Position numbers and translations under genes: made by a program
In this document: positions 18,854 to 27,367 of the stretch, piece after piece
Layout: each line of letters opens with the position of its first letter
How positions within the stretch are numbered: the first letter of the stretch is position 1
Origin: a bacterium 1XD42-76
Lineage (GTDB): Bacteria; Bacillota; Clostridia; Lachnospirales; Lachnospiraceae
Direction of reading: 5' to 3'
Length of the DNA stretch: 64,000 bases
Assembly (NCBI GenBank): GCA_009917545.1
Contig: QZDW01000001.1
Coordinates: 248,001-312,000 of the forward strand
The notes under the pieces: generated by a model
What the model was told of the DNA's origin: nothing
Database searches by the model: none
The model's input: only the letters and a program-made list of their open reading frames with translations

Positions 18854-21800
18854 CTATGACTCTAAAAACTCTGAAAACTCCCCCATCGACATCAGCACTC
18901 TCCTGGGCTTTGTCCCTTCCTCTTCTCCGACCACCCCGGCCTCGGCCAGCTGATCCATAATCCTGGCCGCCCGGTTAAACCCGATCTTAAACATCCTCTG
19001 CAGCATCCCGATTGAGGCCTTGTCCTTTTCGATGATAAACCTCCCGGCGTCCGCAAACAGCGCATCCCTTTCATTCTGTCCCGCTGCCCCTGCCGCGGAA
19101 GGCTGCATACTCATCTTCTTTTCAACATCTGTATCATATTCGTTATCCTCATTCTGTTCCTTCAGGAAATCCGTGACAGCGGATACCTCTCCATCTGATA
19201 CAAATGCCCCCTGGACGCGCACCGGCTTTGGATACCCTGACGGATAAAACAGCATATCGCCGTTCCCCAACAGCTTTTCTGCCCCGTTCATATCAAGAAT
19301 CGTCCGCGAATCCACGCCGGAAGCCACAGAAAAAGCAATTCTTGAAGGTACATTTGCCTTAATCACACCTGTAATTACGTTGACCGACGGTCTCTGTGTG
19401 GCAATCACCAGATGGATCCCTGCCGCACGTGCCAGCTGAGCCAGACGGCAGATCGCGTCCTCTACCTCGTTGGAAGCCACCATCATCAAATCTGCCAGCT
19501 CGTCGATAATAATCACGAGCTGCGGCAGCTTGGCCGGAATCTCCTCCGGCGGCACATCGCCGCGGTCCGCCAGCGTTTTCACCCTCGCATTATATCCCTT
19601 CAAATCCCGGACATTGGAAGCGGCAAATTTATTATAACGTTCCATCATTTCTGCCACTGCCCAGTTTAAAGCCCCGGCTGCCTTCTTCGGATCCGTCACC
19701 ACAGGAATCAGAAGATGCGGAATCCCATTATAAATCGAAAGCTCCACCACCTTCGGATCAATCATAATTAATTTAACGTCCTCCGGCGATGCGCGGTAGA
19801 TCAGGCTCATAATCATCGTATTGATTCCCACGGATTTTCCGGATCCGGTCTGCCCGGCAATCAAAAGGTGCGGCATTTTTGCAAGATCCGACACAATCAC
19901 CTGCCCGCCGATATCCTTTCCCACCGCAAATGCCAGGCGGGAGGAATGCTTTCTGAACTCCTCACTTTCCAAAAGCTCCCGCAGGTATACAATACTGTTC
20001 ACCTTATTCGGAACTTCGATTCCCACGGCCGCCTTACCCGGGATTGGGGCTTCAATACGGATATCCGGCGTTGCCAGATTCAGTTTGATGTCGTCTGCCA
20101 GAGACACAATCTTGCTGACCTTAACCCCCTGCTCCGGGTGCAGTTCGTATCGCGTCACTGTCGGCCCGCAGCTGATGTTCGTGACCGTAACACCGACACC
20201 GAAATTGCGCAATGTCTGCTGAAGCTTGATGGCCGTCTCTTTAAATTCTTTCTCCGACTGGGGATTTTCCGCCGCACTTCCCCTCGTCAAGAGGTGAATC
20301 GGGGGAATCTGGTACGGCCTTTTCGGTTTCATCTGCGGTTTTAATGCCCGCACCGCATCCGCCCGGACAGATTCCGCAGCCTCTCTGGCTTCCGCCTCCT
20401 GCCTGCGTTTCTCTGCCTTTTTCTTTATTATCTCCTCTGTATCCGTTTCAATCACTTTGCCGGAAGCCGTTACCACGGCTTTCCTCTCTTCTATTCCCGC
20501 ATCCCTGCGGATAGCAGAACCGGCAGCAGAACCACCGGATTCTGTTTTGGGTACAGATAGCGGCACTGACGGCGCTGGAGCAACCGGGCCGGCTGCCGGC
20601 TCCCAGTATTCCTCTGTCTCTGCATACGGCTCTGTATCAAGCTCGTCAAAACGGGAATGCGAAGAACTTCTTCCAGATTCCCGGCTTTCCCTTCCGTGTT
20701 CTGATACATGATACTGTGGCCCAACGCCTCCCCCGTTTCCGGAATCGGCTGCGGTCCGGTATGCCTCCTTGCTCCCGCTCTCATCCTCAGACAATAAATC
20801 CTCAAAATCGGAGTCATCCCCGTATATCTTCTTAAGGAGCAGATCTGTCCCGCCACTATCTGACTCCTCATTCCATCTGGAAACCATGTCCCCGCGCGCT
20901 GTCATATCAGAGGCGTTTGGCATGTTCTCCTTGTCAGAAACAACGTCAAATCCCGCATCCGGCATGGGCAAATGGTCTAGCTCCGGTAAAGCACCGGATA
21001 CGGACAAACTGCCGGGTACAGAGGAAGCGCCGGATATCACCGGATTGCCGGACACAGGTACGTCACTGCGCAAAGACGAAATTCCGGACACAGACATGGC
21101 ATCCGGCATCGCTGACTTACCCAATACAGGTGAACCACCAGACATAACAGAACTGTCAGGCACAGACCGGTCATCGGACATGACCGAAATTTTGGACGCA
21201 AATACAGCATCCGGCACAGCCGGCTTGTCATCAGATATGGCTGAATTATCAGGAGCGGTTCTTTGCCTGTGTTTCGTTTTTTCACCCGCTTCTTTTGTGC
21301 CGCCGGAAATCACGTTCCATTCAGGGAACACATCCATTTCCTCAAACGCCTTACTGTCGCGGCTTACGAATACATCCTCGTCCTGCCGGTAAGTTTCCGC
21401 CGGGGTATCCTCGTCAAACGGCACGACGTCCTCTTCCGGCGCTTTCCCGCTCATTGTAATCTTTCCTTTAAATACATCCGCCGGATCCTGGCGCGGTTCG
21501 TCCACATACTCCCCGCCAGCTGGTTCCGCCTCCTGTACCATATCAAATGGCACACTGGCAGATTCCGGATACATGGACCGTTTCCGCCCTTTTGTCTCCA
21601 ACATTCCGTTACCCGCCTGTTCCCGCGGATATGGCGTCTCCTGCAAAACCATCCGTTCCTGCTCACTGATCTTTGTAGACTGCAGGTTGACTCCGGAAAT
21701 CCTCTTTTCTTCCCTGAGAGCCCGGCTCTCCTCGCGTTTCATGTCACGGACTTCCCTGCGTCTGTCATAGTCTTCCTTCGCGTACCGGTACGCTCTCTTA

Positions 21801-22387
21801 CTACCGCGTTCCACAAAGGAAAGGAACGATTTCTCCGTAATACAGACAAGAGAGATGATCAGACACAGAAGCAGCACCAGATAAGCGCCGACTGTTCCCA
21901 ACGCCGTGTGCAGTACCAGAACCAGGACACCGCCGATCACGCCGCCGCCCACTCCCTTTTCTCCGGCTGCCAGATAAATATCTTTAAGCGTCTGCCCCTC
22001 CTGGTATCCGCCTCCAAACATAAGCTGTGCCAGCCCGCAGAACACGAGTAAAATCACTTCAACTGCCAGCATTTTATAAACAGCCCGAATATTCCCCCGG
22101 TTCGAGATGTAAAAAACCATGCCCGCGAACAAAAGCACAGGCGCCACATACCCGATACTGCCAAAAACGCCCAGCATCACCTGGCTTAACATATTGCCAA
22201 ACATACCACAAATATGGAAATTACTGCAAAACAAAAAGACGCATATGGCAAATATGCCGAGGATCGCCGCCTCTGACTGTAAAAAGCCTGCATCCTGCTG
22301 CCCGGCTTTGCTGGCTGCCTTTCCCTGCGTCTTTTTCTTCGAGCCGGAAGCTGCTGTGTTTTTTTTCTTTGTATTGCTGCCTGCCAA
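18854..22387 (-). CDS. ftsK: DNA translocase FtsK/SpoIIIE with a very long linker
   Basis: Pumps chromosomal DNA through the division or sporulation septum. 1177 residues, long for the family (about 750-900 in most Gram-positives). Four transmembrane segments in the first 190 residues, then a linker of about 500 residues rich in Ser, Pro, Asp, Gly and Val with degenerate short repeats at about 375-490, then the motor: Walker A GQTGSGKS near residue 845, DELADLMM, and a C-terminal winged-helix gamma domain (FKIGFNRAARIMDQL). The start is TTG at 22387 with AGGAGG 8 bases upstream. A near-consensus promoter lies at 22444-22472. Confidence 0.94.
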   Translation of the reverse strand: MAGSNTKKKNTAASGSKKKTQGKAASKAGQQDAGFLQSEAAILGIFAICVFLFCSNFHICGMFGNMLSQVMLGVFGSIGYVAPVLLFAGMVFYISNRGNIRAVYKMLAVEVILLVFCGLAQLMFGGGYQEGQTLKDIYLAAGEKGVGGGVIGGVLVLVLHTALGTVGAYLVLLLCLIISLVCITEKSFLSFVERGSKRAYRYAKEDYDRRREVRDMKREESRALREEKRISGVNLQSTKISEQERMVLQETPYPREQAGNGMLETKGRKRSMYPESASVPFDMVQEAEPAGGEYVDEPRQDPADVFKGKITMSGKAPEEDVVPFDEDTPAETYRQDEDVFVSRDSKAFEEMDVFPEWNVISGGTKEAGEKTKHRQRTAPDNSAISDDKPAVPDAVFASKISVMSDDRSVPDSSVMSGGSPVLGKSAMPDAMSVSGISSLRSDVPVSGNPVISGASSVPGSLSVSGALPELDHLPMPDAGFDVVSDKENMPNASDMTARGDMVSRWNEESDSGGTDLLLKKIYGDDSDFEDLLSEDESGSKEAYRTAADSGNGGGVGPQYHVSEHGRESRESGRSSSHSRFDELDTEPYAETEEYWEPAAGPVAPAPSVPLSVPKTESGGSAAGSAIRRDAGIEERKAVVTASGKVIETDTEEIIKKKAEKRRQEAEAREAAESVRADAVRALKPQMKPKRPYQIPPIHLLTRGSAAENPQSEKEFKETAIKLQQTLRNFGVGVTVTNISCGPTVTRYELHPEQGVKVSKIVSLADDIKLNLATPDIRIEAPIPGKAAVGIEVPNKVNSIVYLRELLESEEFRKHSSRLAFAVGKDIGGQVIVSDLAKMPHLLIAGQTGSGKSVGINTMIMSLIYRASPEDVKLIMIDPKVVELSIYNGIPHLLIPVVTDPKKAAGALNWAVAEMMERYNKFAASNVRDLKGYNARVKTLADRGDVPPEEIPAKLPQLVIIIDELADLMMVASNEVEDAICRLAQLARAAGIHLVIATQRPSVNVITGVIKANVPSRIAFSVASGVDSRTILDMNGAEKLLGNGDMLFYPSGYPKPVRVQGAFVSDGEVSAVTDFLKEQNEDNEYDTDVEKKMSMQPSAAGAAGQNERDALFADAGRFIIEKDKASIGMLQRMFKIGFNRAARIMDQLAEAGVVGEEEGTKPRRVLMSMGEFSEFLES

Positions 22388-22443
22388 TCCAAAAGCCTCC
22401 TATCTGACTCTCATCAACCATGTTACAAAAATCTTCCAGAAAC

Positions 22444-22472
22444 AGTATACAAAAAAAAACGGTAAAATGCAA
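22444..22472 (-). promoter_or_regulatory. Promoter of ftsK
   Basis: TTGCAT (22472-22467), 17-base spacer rich in T, TATACT (22449-22444), located 57 bases upstream of the ftsK TTG start. Close to the sigma-A consensus. Confidence 0.7.
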
Positions 22473-22515
22473 CTCAAACTTCCGGAAGGGAGGCATTCCC
22501 CTCCCATACCACACG

Positions 22516-22549
22516 ACAGCCCGGTCCCTTTTTCCCACGACCGGGCTGT
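22516..22549. terminator. Strong intrinsic hairpin between leuS and ftsK
   Basis: ACAGCCCGGTC (22516-22526) pairs perfectly with GACCGGGCTGT (22539-22549) around a 12-base loop. The better T-rich tail is on the plus strand (TGCTTTATCTT), although the flanking genes are on the minus strand. It most likely ends leuS transcription before the ftsK promoter. Confidence 0.6.
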
Positions 22550-22575
22550 TGCTTTATCTTATATTTCCAATGGAG

Positions 22576-22681
22576 CTTCCTGCGCCCACGAGTGAGCGCT
22601 CCACCAGGAATGAAAGTAGTTAAAGCGCATTGGGCATACCTGAATTTATGCCGCCTAATAGCGGCGAGACTTTCATAGTAA
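22576..22681 (+). repeat. Dispersed structured repeat, locus A unit 1
   Basis: One full unit of a repeat of about 105 bases found at six loci here. Order: CCTGCGCCCACGAGTGAGCG, then GGAATGAAAGTAGTTAAAGC, GGGCATACCTGAATTTATG, the hairpin GCCGC-CTAATA-GCGGC, and ACTTTCAT. ATGAAAGT and ACTTTCAT pair perfectly, so the unit can fold as a closed stem-loop. Confidence 0.8.
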
Positions 22682-22712
22682 CCTTCTTGCTCCCGCTGGT
22701 GAGTGTGCTGTC
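22682..22712 (+). repeat. Dispersed repeat, locus A partial second unit
   Basis: Directly after unit 1 the sequence restarts with CCTTCTTGCTCCCGCTGG and TGAGTGTGCTG, matching the first 30 bases of the repeat before similarity is lost. This copies the tandem arrangement at the 25.3 and 54.9 kb loci. Confidence 0.5.
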
Positions 22713-22764
22713 TGAGGCCGCGAAGGGACTGTGTACCTCCGGCAGATGTCACATCCCGCATCCG

Positions 22765-25176
22765 CTATTTCACTACAATATTAATGATTTTCCCGGGAAC
22801 ATAGATTTCCTTCACGATATTTCCGGAAAGCTTTCCTTTTACAGCCTCACGGCCTGCAAAAAGCGCGTCCTCCTTTGAAATATCGGCCGGAACCGTAATG
22901 ACACAGCGCATCTTTCCGTTTACCTGGACGGCGATCTCAATCTCATCGTCCTTCATGGCTTCCGCGTCGCACTCCGGCCAGTTCTCGTGGAACACACTGT
23001 CTGTACCGCCCAGTTCTCTCCACAGCTCTTCACCCAGATGCGGGGCAAAGGGAGCCAGCAGAATCACGAATGTCTTAAGTGTCTCCCTGTCAATGCCGCC
23101 CGCGGTCTTTGCCAGGTCAATCAGCTTATTATTATATTCCATGAAACCGGAAACAACGGTATTGAGGCTGAACTGGTTAAATCTTGTCTCAATATCATAG
23201 ATCAGCTTATGGCGGAGCTTCACCATTTCCTTTGTTTCTTTCACATCTTTGCTGCTGTTCTCCATCACCAGATTGTAGAAACGGTTTAAGAATCTTGCCA
23301 CGCCCTCGATTCCCCTGTCGTCCCACTCTGCGTCAAGCTCCGGCGGGCCCACAAACAGCTCATACATCCTAAGAGCATCGCAGCCGTAATCACGTACCAA
23401 GTCATCCGGGGAAACGACATTTCCCTTGGATTTACTCATCTTAATACCGTTCTTACCAGTAATCATACCTTGGTTAAAGAGCTTGGCAAACGGCTCATCA
23501 AAATCCACCACGCCAATATCATAGAGGAACTTTGTGTAGAATCTCGAATACAGAAGGTGTAACACCGCATGCTCTACACCGCCGATATACATATCCACCG
23601 GCAAGTACTTGTTGGCTTTCTCTTTGGAAACGAGCTCCTTATCATTTTTACTGTCCACATAGCGCAGGAAATACCAGGAGGAACCAGCCCACTGCGGCAT
23701 CGTATTCGTCTCGCGCTTTGCCGGCCCGCCGCAGCACGGACATTTCGTATTCACCCACTCATCAATAGCTGCAAGCGGTGACTCGCCCGTACCCGTAGGC
23801 TGATAGCTCTCCACATCCGGAAGCGTCAGGGGAAGCTCCTCCTCCGGCACCGGGACATTTCCGCACTTCTCGCAGTGGATGATCGGAATCGGCTCACCCC
23901 AGTAGCGTTGACGCGAAAATACCCAGTCACGCAGCTTATAGCTCACAGTCTTTTTACCGAGCCCTCTGGCCTCGATCATAAGCGGCGCTTCCTTTTTCAA
24001 AACCGCAGACTCCATTCCGTTCCATTCTCCGGAATGAATCATGAGACCGCTCGCCTCTGTATAGGCCTCCGTCATATTTTCAATCTCCTTGCCGTCTTTG
24101 GCAATGACCTGAATAATCGGAAGGTCAAACTTCTTGGCAAAATCAAAGTCACGCTGGTCATGCGCCGGTACGCACATAATTGCGCCCGTTCCGTGGTCTG
24201 CCAGTACATAATCCGACAACCACACCGGAACTTTAGCGCCGCTTAAAGGATTGATTGCATAGGAACCGGTAAATACACCCGTTTTCTCCTTATCCTGCAA
24301 ACGGTCCACGTTCGATTTCATGGAAGCGTCAAAAATGTATTTCTCAACCGCCTCCCGCGTCTCGTCCGTTGCCAGCCCTTTCGCCATCTCATGCTCCGGA
24401 GCCAGTACCATAAAGGTTGCGCCGTAAAGCGTATCCGGTCTTGTCGTATAAACCGTAATGCTGTCCTCTCTGCCCTCCAGCTTAAACTCCACTTCCGCGC
24501 CGTAGGACTTGCCGATCCAGTCTGTCTGCATCTTCTTGACCTTCTCCGGCCAGTCAAGCTTATCGAGGTCATTTAACAGGCGCTCTGCATAAGCCGTAAT
24601 CTTTAACATCCACTGGCGGAGATTCTTCTTCGTCACGGGCGTGCCGCAGCGCTCACAGCAGCCGTTTACGACCTCCTCATTCGCCAGGCCGGTCTTACAG
24701 GAAGGACACCAGTTGATCGGGAATTCCTTCTCGTAAGCCAGTCCTTTCTTAAACATTTGTACAAAAATCCACTGCGTCCATTTGTAAAATCCGGGATCCG
24801 TTGTATTGACCTCCATATCCCAGTCATAGATGGCCGCAATCTGGTTGATCTGCTTCTTGATATTTTCCACATTGGAAGCCGTGGAAACAGCCGGGTGGAT
24901 CCCCATCTTGATCGCGTAATTCTCTGCCGGAAGCCCGAACGCGTCCCAGCCCATCGGATGAATCACGTATTTCCCCTTAAGGAGCTGGTAACGGCTCCAG
25001 ACATCGGAGATCACATAGCCCCTCCAGTGCCCCACATGAAGCCCGCTTCCGGACGGATACGGAAACATGTCCAGACAATAGTACTTTTCTTTCTTGCCGT
25101 CGTTTACATTGATCGGATTCTTCTGCCAGTTCTCGCGCCATTTCTTCTCAATCGCTGTATGGTTATACTGCGCCAT
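22765..25176 (-). CDS. leuS: Leucyl-tRNA synthetase
   Basis: Charges tRNA-Leu. 803 residues from the ATG at 25176, which has GGAGG 9 bases upstream; a longer frame to 25257 is in repeat-derived leader and is rejected. HIGH motif appears as HVGH in PSGSGLHVGHWRGY near residue 42, and KMSKSKGN is near 580. The CP1 editing domain and zinc-like Cys pairs (CPSC, CCERC) are present. Expression is expected to be controlled by the T-box leader upstream. Confidence 0.97.
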   Translation of the reverse strand: MAQYNHTAIEKKWRENWQKNPINVNDGKKEKYYCLDMFPYPSGSGLHVGHWRGYVISDVWSRYQLLKGKYVIHPMGWDAFGLPAENYAIKMGIHPAVSTASNVENIKKQINQIAAIYDWDMEVNTTDPGFYKWTQWIFVQMFKKGLAYEKEFPINWCPSCKTGLANEEVVNGCCERCGTPVTKKNLRQWMLKITAYAERLLNDLDKLDWPEKVKKMQTDWIGKSYGAEVEFKLEGREDSITVYTTRPDTLYGATFMVLAPEHEMAKGLATDETREAVEKYIFDASMKSNVDRLQDKEKTGVFTGSYAINPLSGAKVPVWLSDYVLADHGTGAIMCVPAHDQRDFDFAKKFDLPIIQVIAKDGKEIENMTEAYTEASGLMIHSGEWNGMESAVLKKEAPLMIEARGLGKKTVSYKLRDWVFSRQRYWGEPIPIIHCEKCGNVPVPEEELPLTLPDVESYQPTGTGESPLAAIDEWVNTKCPCCGGPAKRETNTMPQWAGSSWYFLRYVDSKNDKELVSKEKANKYLPVDMYIGGVEHAVLHLLYSRFYTKFLYDIGVVDFDEPFAKLFNQGMITGKNGIKMSKSKGNVVSPDDLVRDYGCDALRMYELFVGPPELDAEWDDRGIEGVARFLNRFYNLVMENSSKDVKETKEMVKLRHKLIYDIETRFNQFSLNTVVSGFMEYNNKLIDLAKTAGGIDRETLKTFVILLAPFAPHLGEELWRELGGTDSVFHENWPECDAEAMKDDEIEIAVQVNGKMRCVITVPADISKEDALFAGREAVKGKLSGNIVKEIYVPGKIINIVVK

Positions 25177-25280
25177 GACGTTATTCCTCCATTTCTTTTC
25201 CTGTTTGTACCTCTCCGCAGACAAAAGGACGCCTGCGGTCGTACCTGCCTGTCTCACGGCGTAAGCACGCCGGAAAGCCT

Positions 25281-25464
25281 GATTTCACTGAAAATCCTCA
25301 TGCCCTGTATTTCAGGGCAACATTATTATGATTGTCTGCTTGCCTGTGGGCGCAGGCAGGGTTTCCATAAATGTCTGCCGCAGAAAAGCCGCATAAATTC
25401 AGGGATGCCAAAGTGCCTACATTACTATCATTCATGGCAGCCTGCTTGCGGGCGCAGGCAGGGT
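25281..25464 (-). repeat. Dispersed repeat, locus B: two tandem units in the leuS leader
   Basis: Two units start at 25464 and 25362, a spacing of 102 bases, both with CCTGCCTGCGCCC. The first runs through ATGAATGATAGTAATG, GGCATCCCTGAATTTATG and a degenerate GCGGC hairpin; the second is degenerate and carries its own hairpin CCCTGAAATACAGGG. The array lies between the T-box terminator and the leuS start codon, so it is transcribed in the leuS mRNA when the T-box reads through. Confidence 0.7.
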
Positions 25465-25481
25465 TTCTGTGAAATCATAAA

Positions 25482-25757
25482 AAAGCCCCTCATCATCTCA
25501 AATATAGAGACGTGGGGGCTTGCTTCTCACGCGGTACCACTCTATTTCATACGAATTGTATGCTCTCATTACCGGGTAACGGCCGGGCCGGCATTGCCTA
25601 CACAAAACACATTCCTGAATGGACTGCGTTCCTTCAGCAAGCTACTCAGGGGCGAGTTCAAAGCCCTCCGGAATCCGCCTCGCACCACACGGCGGCTCTC
25701 TGTATTCCCTCCGGTTCCTACTACTCCCCGTCAGCGTATTTCACTGGTAGATAATTT
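25482..25757 (-). promoter_or_regulatory. T-box riboswitch, leucine, upstream of leuS
   Basis: Uncharged-tRNA-sensing leader. The T-box core AGAGTGGTACCGCG is at 25543-25529. The terminator pairs AAGCCCC with GGGGCTT (25521-25515 with 25489-25483) and is followed by six T residues. Upstream, the Stem I region contains GAACTC, giving a CUC leucine specifier at 25656-25654. Order, spacing and the downstream leuS gene all agree. The distance from terminator to start codon is unusually long, about 300 bases, because of the repeat array. Confidence 0.92.
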
Positions 25758-25781
25758 ATCATAATTGGCTTTTCCTGTCAA
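25753..25781 (-). promoter_or_regulatory. Promoter of the leuS T-box transcript
   Basis: TTGACA (25781-25776), 17-base spacer, TAAATT (25758-25753). The T-box transcript would start a few bases downstream. Confidence 0.65.
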
Positions 25782-25810
25782 GGGGCAGGGAAGAATCTTC
25801 CACCATTCGC

Positions 25811-25840
25811 TTTACAACCATATCGTTCCAATGATATAAT
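25811..25840 (+). promoter_or_regulatory. Promoter of the amidohydrolase gene
   Basis: TTTACA (25811-25816), 18-base spacer, TATAAT (25835-25840), about 100 bases upstream of the TTG start at 25942. It is divergent from the leuS promoter, which is about 30 bases away. Confidence 0.6.
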
Positions 25841-25941
25841 CAGATTGACAAGCACACTATGATCCAATGCTGCGCAGGCCTGCATTCCATCTGCATTGTT
25901 CCTGCCTGCATTCATAAAACAAAAAGAAAGAGGGTATCGCA

Positions 25942-27114
25942 TTGCTTGCTATCACAAACGGAAAGGTATTAACCATCACAAACGGCGTACTGGAATCCGG
26001 TACGGTTCTTATGGATTCCGGGAAAATCACGGCGGTCGGGGAAAATCTCGTGATTCCGGAGGGTGCAGACGTCATTGACGCCAAAGGCGGATATATCACC
26101 CCTGGCCTCATTGACTGCCACACGCACATCTGTAACTTCTGTGAGCCAAGGATGAATCCAGGCCCGCGCATGGACGGCAACGAAGGCTCTGACCCCATCA
26201 CTCCGCAGGTTCGCGCACTGGACGCAATCAATCCGTGGGACTGGGCGATCGAGCCTGTCAAAAATGCCGGATTTACCACAGTATACACACAGCCGGGTTC
26301 CGGAAATATCATTGGCGGCCTGGGCGTTGCTATGAAATTAAAAGGCCACACCGCCGAGGAAATGATAATTTCCGGAACCGAGGCAATGAAGTTTGCGCTG
26401 GGAGAAAATCCGAAACGTTTTCATGGTCTGGAGCAGAAAAGAATGCCGTGGACACGTATGGGGACTGCTGCACTGCTGCGTGAGACCTTATACAAAGCCA
26501 AAAATTATTCCGATAAGCTGAAACGTGCCGAAGAAAATCAGGAGAAAGCTCCGGAACCGGACTTTAAGCTCGATGCCCTCGTAAAGGTCGTCCGGGGTGA
26601 GCAGAGAGTCCGTATCCACTGCCACCGCGCGGACGATATCATGACAGCAATCCGCATCGGTAAGGAATTCGGACTCGATTTCACACTGGAACATGCGACG
26701 GAAGGATACAAAATCCGTGATGTAATCGCAGAAAATCACCTTACCTGCGTGGTCGGCCCGCTGCTTCTGGGGCCTGTCAAACAGGAGGTATGGGATTTGA
26801 AGCTGGAAAATGCCGGACTCCTGACCGACGCTGGTGTGAAAGTATGTCTCACTGCCGACACCGGAAGTCAGACTGAATGGCTGCCATACGAAGTCGGATT
26901 GCTCACAAGACGCGGACTGTCCGAGGAAAATGCCATGAAGGGCCTTACCATTTATCCGGCGGAAGTACTGAATCTGCAGGACCGCATTGGATCCCTCGAG
27001 GCAGGGAAGGATGCAGATATCGCTATCTTTGACGGTAATCCGCTGCATAATACGACACTCTGCCGCATGACGATTATTGATGGGGAAATTGTACATAATA
27101 CGCTGACGCAGTAA
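25942..27114 (+). CDS. Amidohydrolase family protein (imidazolonepropionase-like)
   Basis: Metal-dependent hydrolase of 390 residues in the composite TIM-barrel amidohydrolase superfamily. Metal ligands visible: DCHTH near residue 59, IHCHRADD near 230, LEHATEG near 250 and an Asp in LTADTG near 313. The small N-terminal beta domain begins with ITNGKVLTITNG. The start is TTG at 25942 with AGAGGG 7 bases upstream. The substrate is unknown; relatives act on cyclic amides, dipeptides or ureides. It faces an M20 peptidase gene. Confidence 0.85.
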   Translation: MLAITNGKVLTITNGVLESGTVLMDSGKITAVGENLVIPEGADVIDAKGGYITPGLIDCHTHICNFCEPRMNPGPRMDGNEGSDPITPQVRALDAINPWDWAIEPVKNAGFTTVYTQPGSGNIIGGLGVAMKLKGHTAEEMIISGTEAMKFALGENPKRFHGLEQKRMPWTRMGTAALLRETLYKAKNYSDKLKRAEENQEKAPEPDFKLDALVKVVRGEQRVRIHCHRADDIMTAIRIGKEFGLDFTLEHATEGYKIRDVIAENHLTCVVGPLLLGPVKQEVWDLKLENAGLLTDAGVKVCLTADTGSQTEWLPYEVGLLTRRGLSEENAMKGLTIYPAEVLNLQDRIGSLEAGKDADIAIFDGNPLHNTTLCRMTIIDGEIVHNTLTQ

Positions 27115-27116
27115 GT

Positions 27117-27220
27117 TTTCAGGCGCCCGCAGGTGAGTACGCCGCCATGAATGAAAGGAATCCAGGCACATTTGGCATACCTGATCTTAGATCGCCTGCA
27201 GCGATGGACTTTCACAGTAA
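27117..27220 (+). repeat. Dispersed structured repeat, locus C
   Basis: One unit starting 2 bases after the amidohydrolase stop. It carries GCGCCCGCAGGTGAGTACGC, ATGAATGAAAGGAATCC, GGCATACCTGATCTTAGA, a hairpin TCGC-CTGCA-GCGA and GGACTTTCA. TGAAAG pairs with CTTTCA, and GGAATCC/GGACTT positions co-vary against other copies. Confidence 0.7.
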
Positions 27221-27322
27221 TTCTGTCCCCGTTTTGCAGGAAACAGCCGTCTCTGTCATATCTATGCAGAGTATATACAGAATGCTTTCCCTTTGGCAGA
27301 TTGTTCTGCGTACCGGGAAATA

Positions 27323-27358
27323 GAAATGCGGGAGGCCCGCCAAGGCTTCCCGCATTTC
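27323..27358 (-). terminator. Intrinsic terminator between convergent amidohydrolase and peptidase genes
   Basis: An 11-base-pair perfect stem, GAAATGCGGGA (27323-27333) with TCCCGCATTTC (27348-27358), starts 9 bases past the peptidase stop. On the minus strand TATTT follows. It probably serves the peptidase, and perhaps both genes. Confidence 0.65.
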
Positions 27359-27367
27359 GCACATCTC

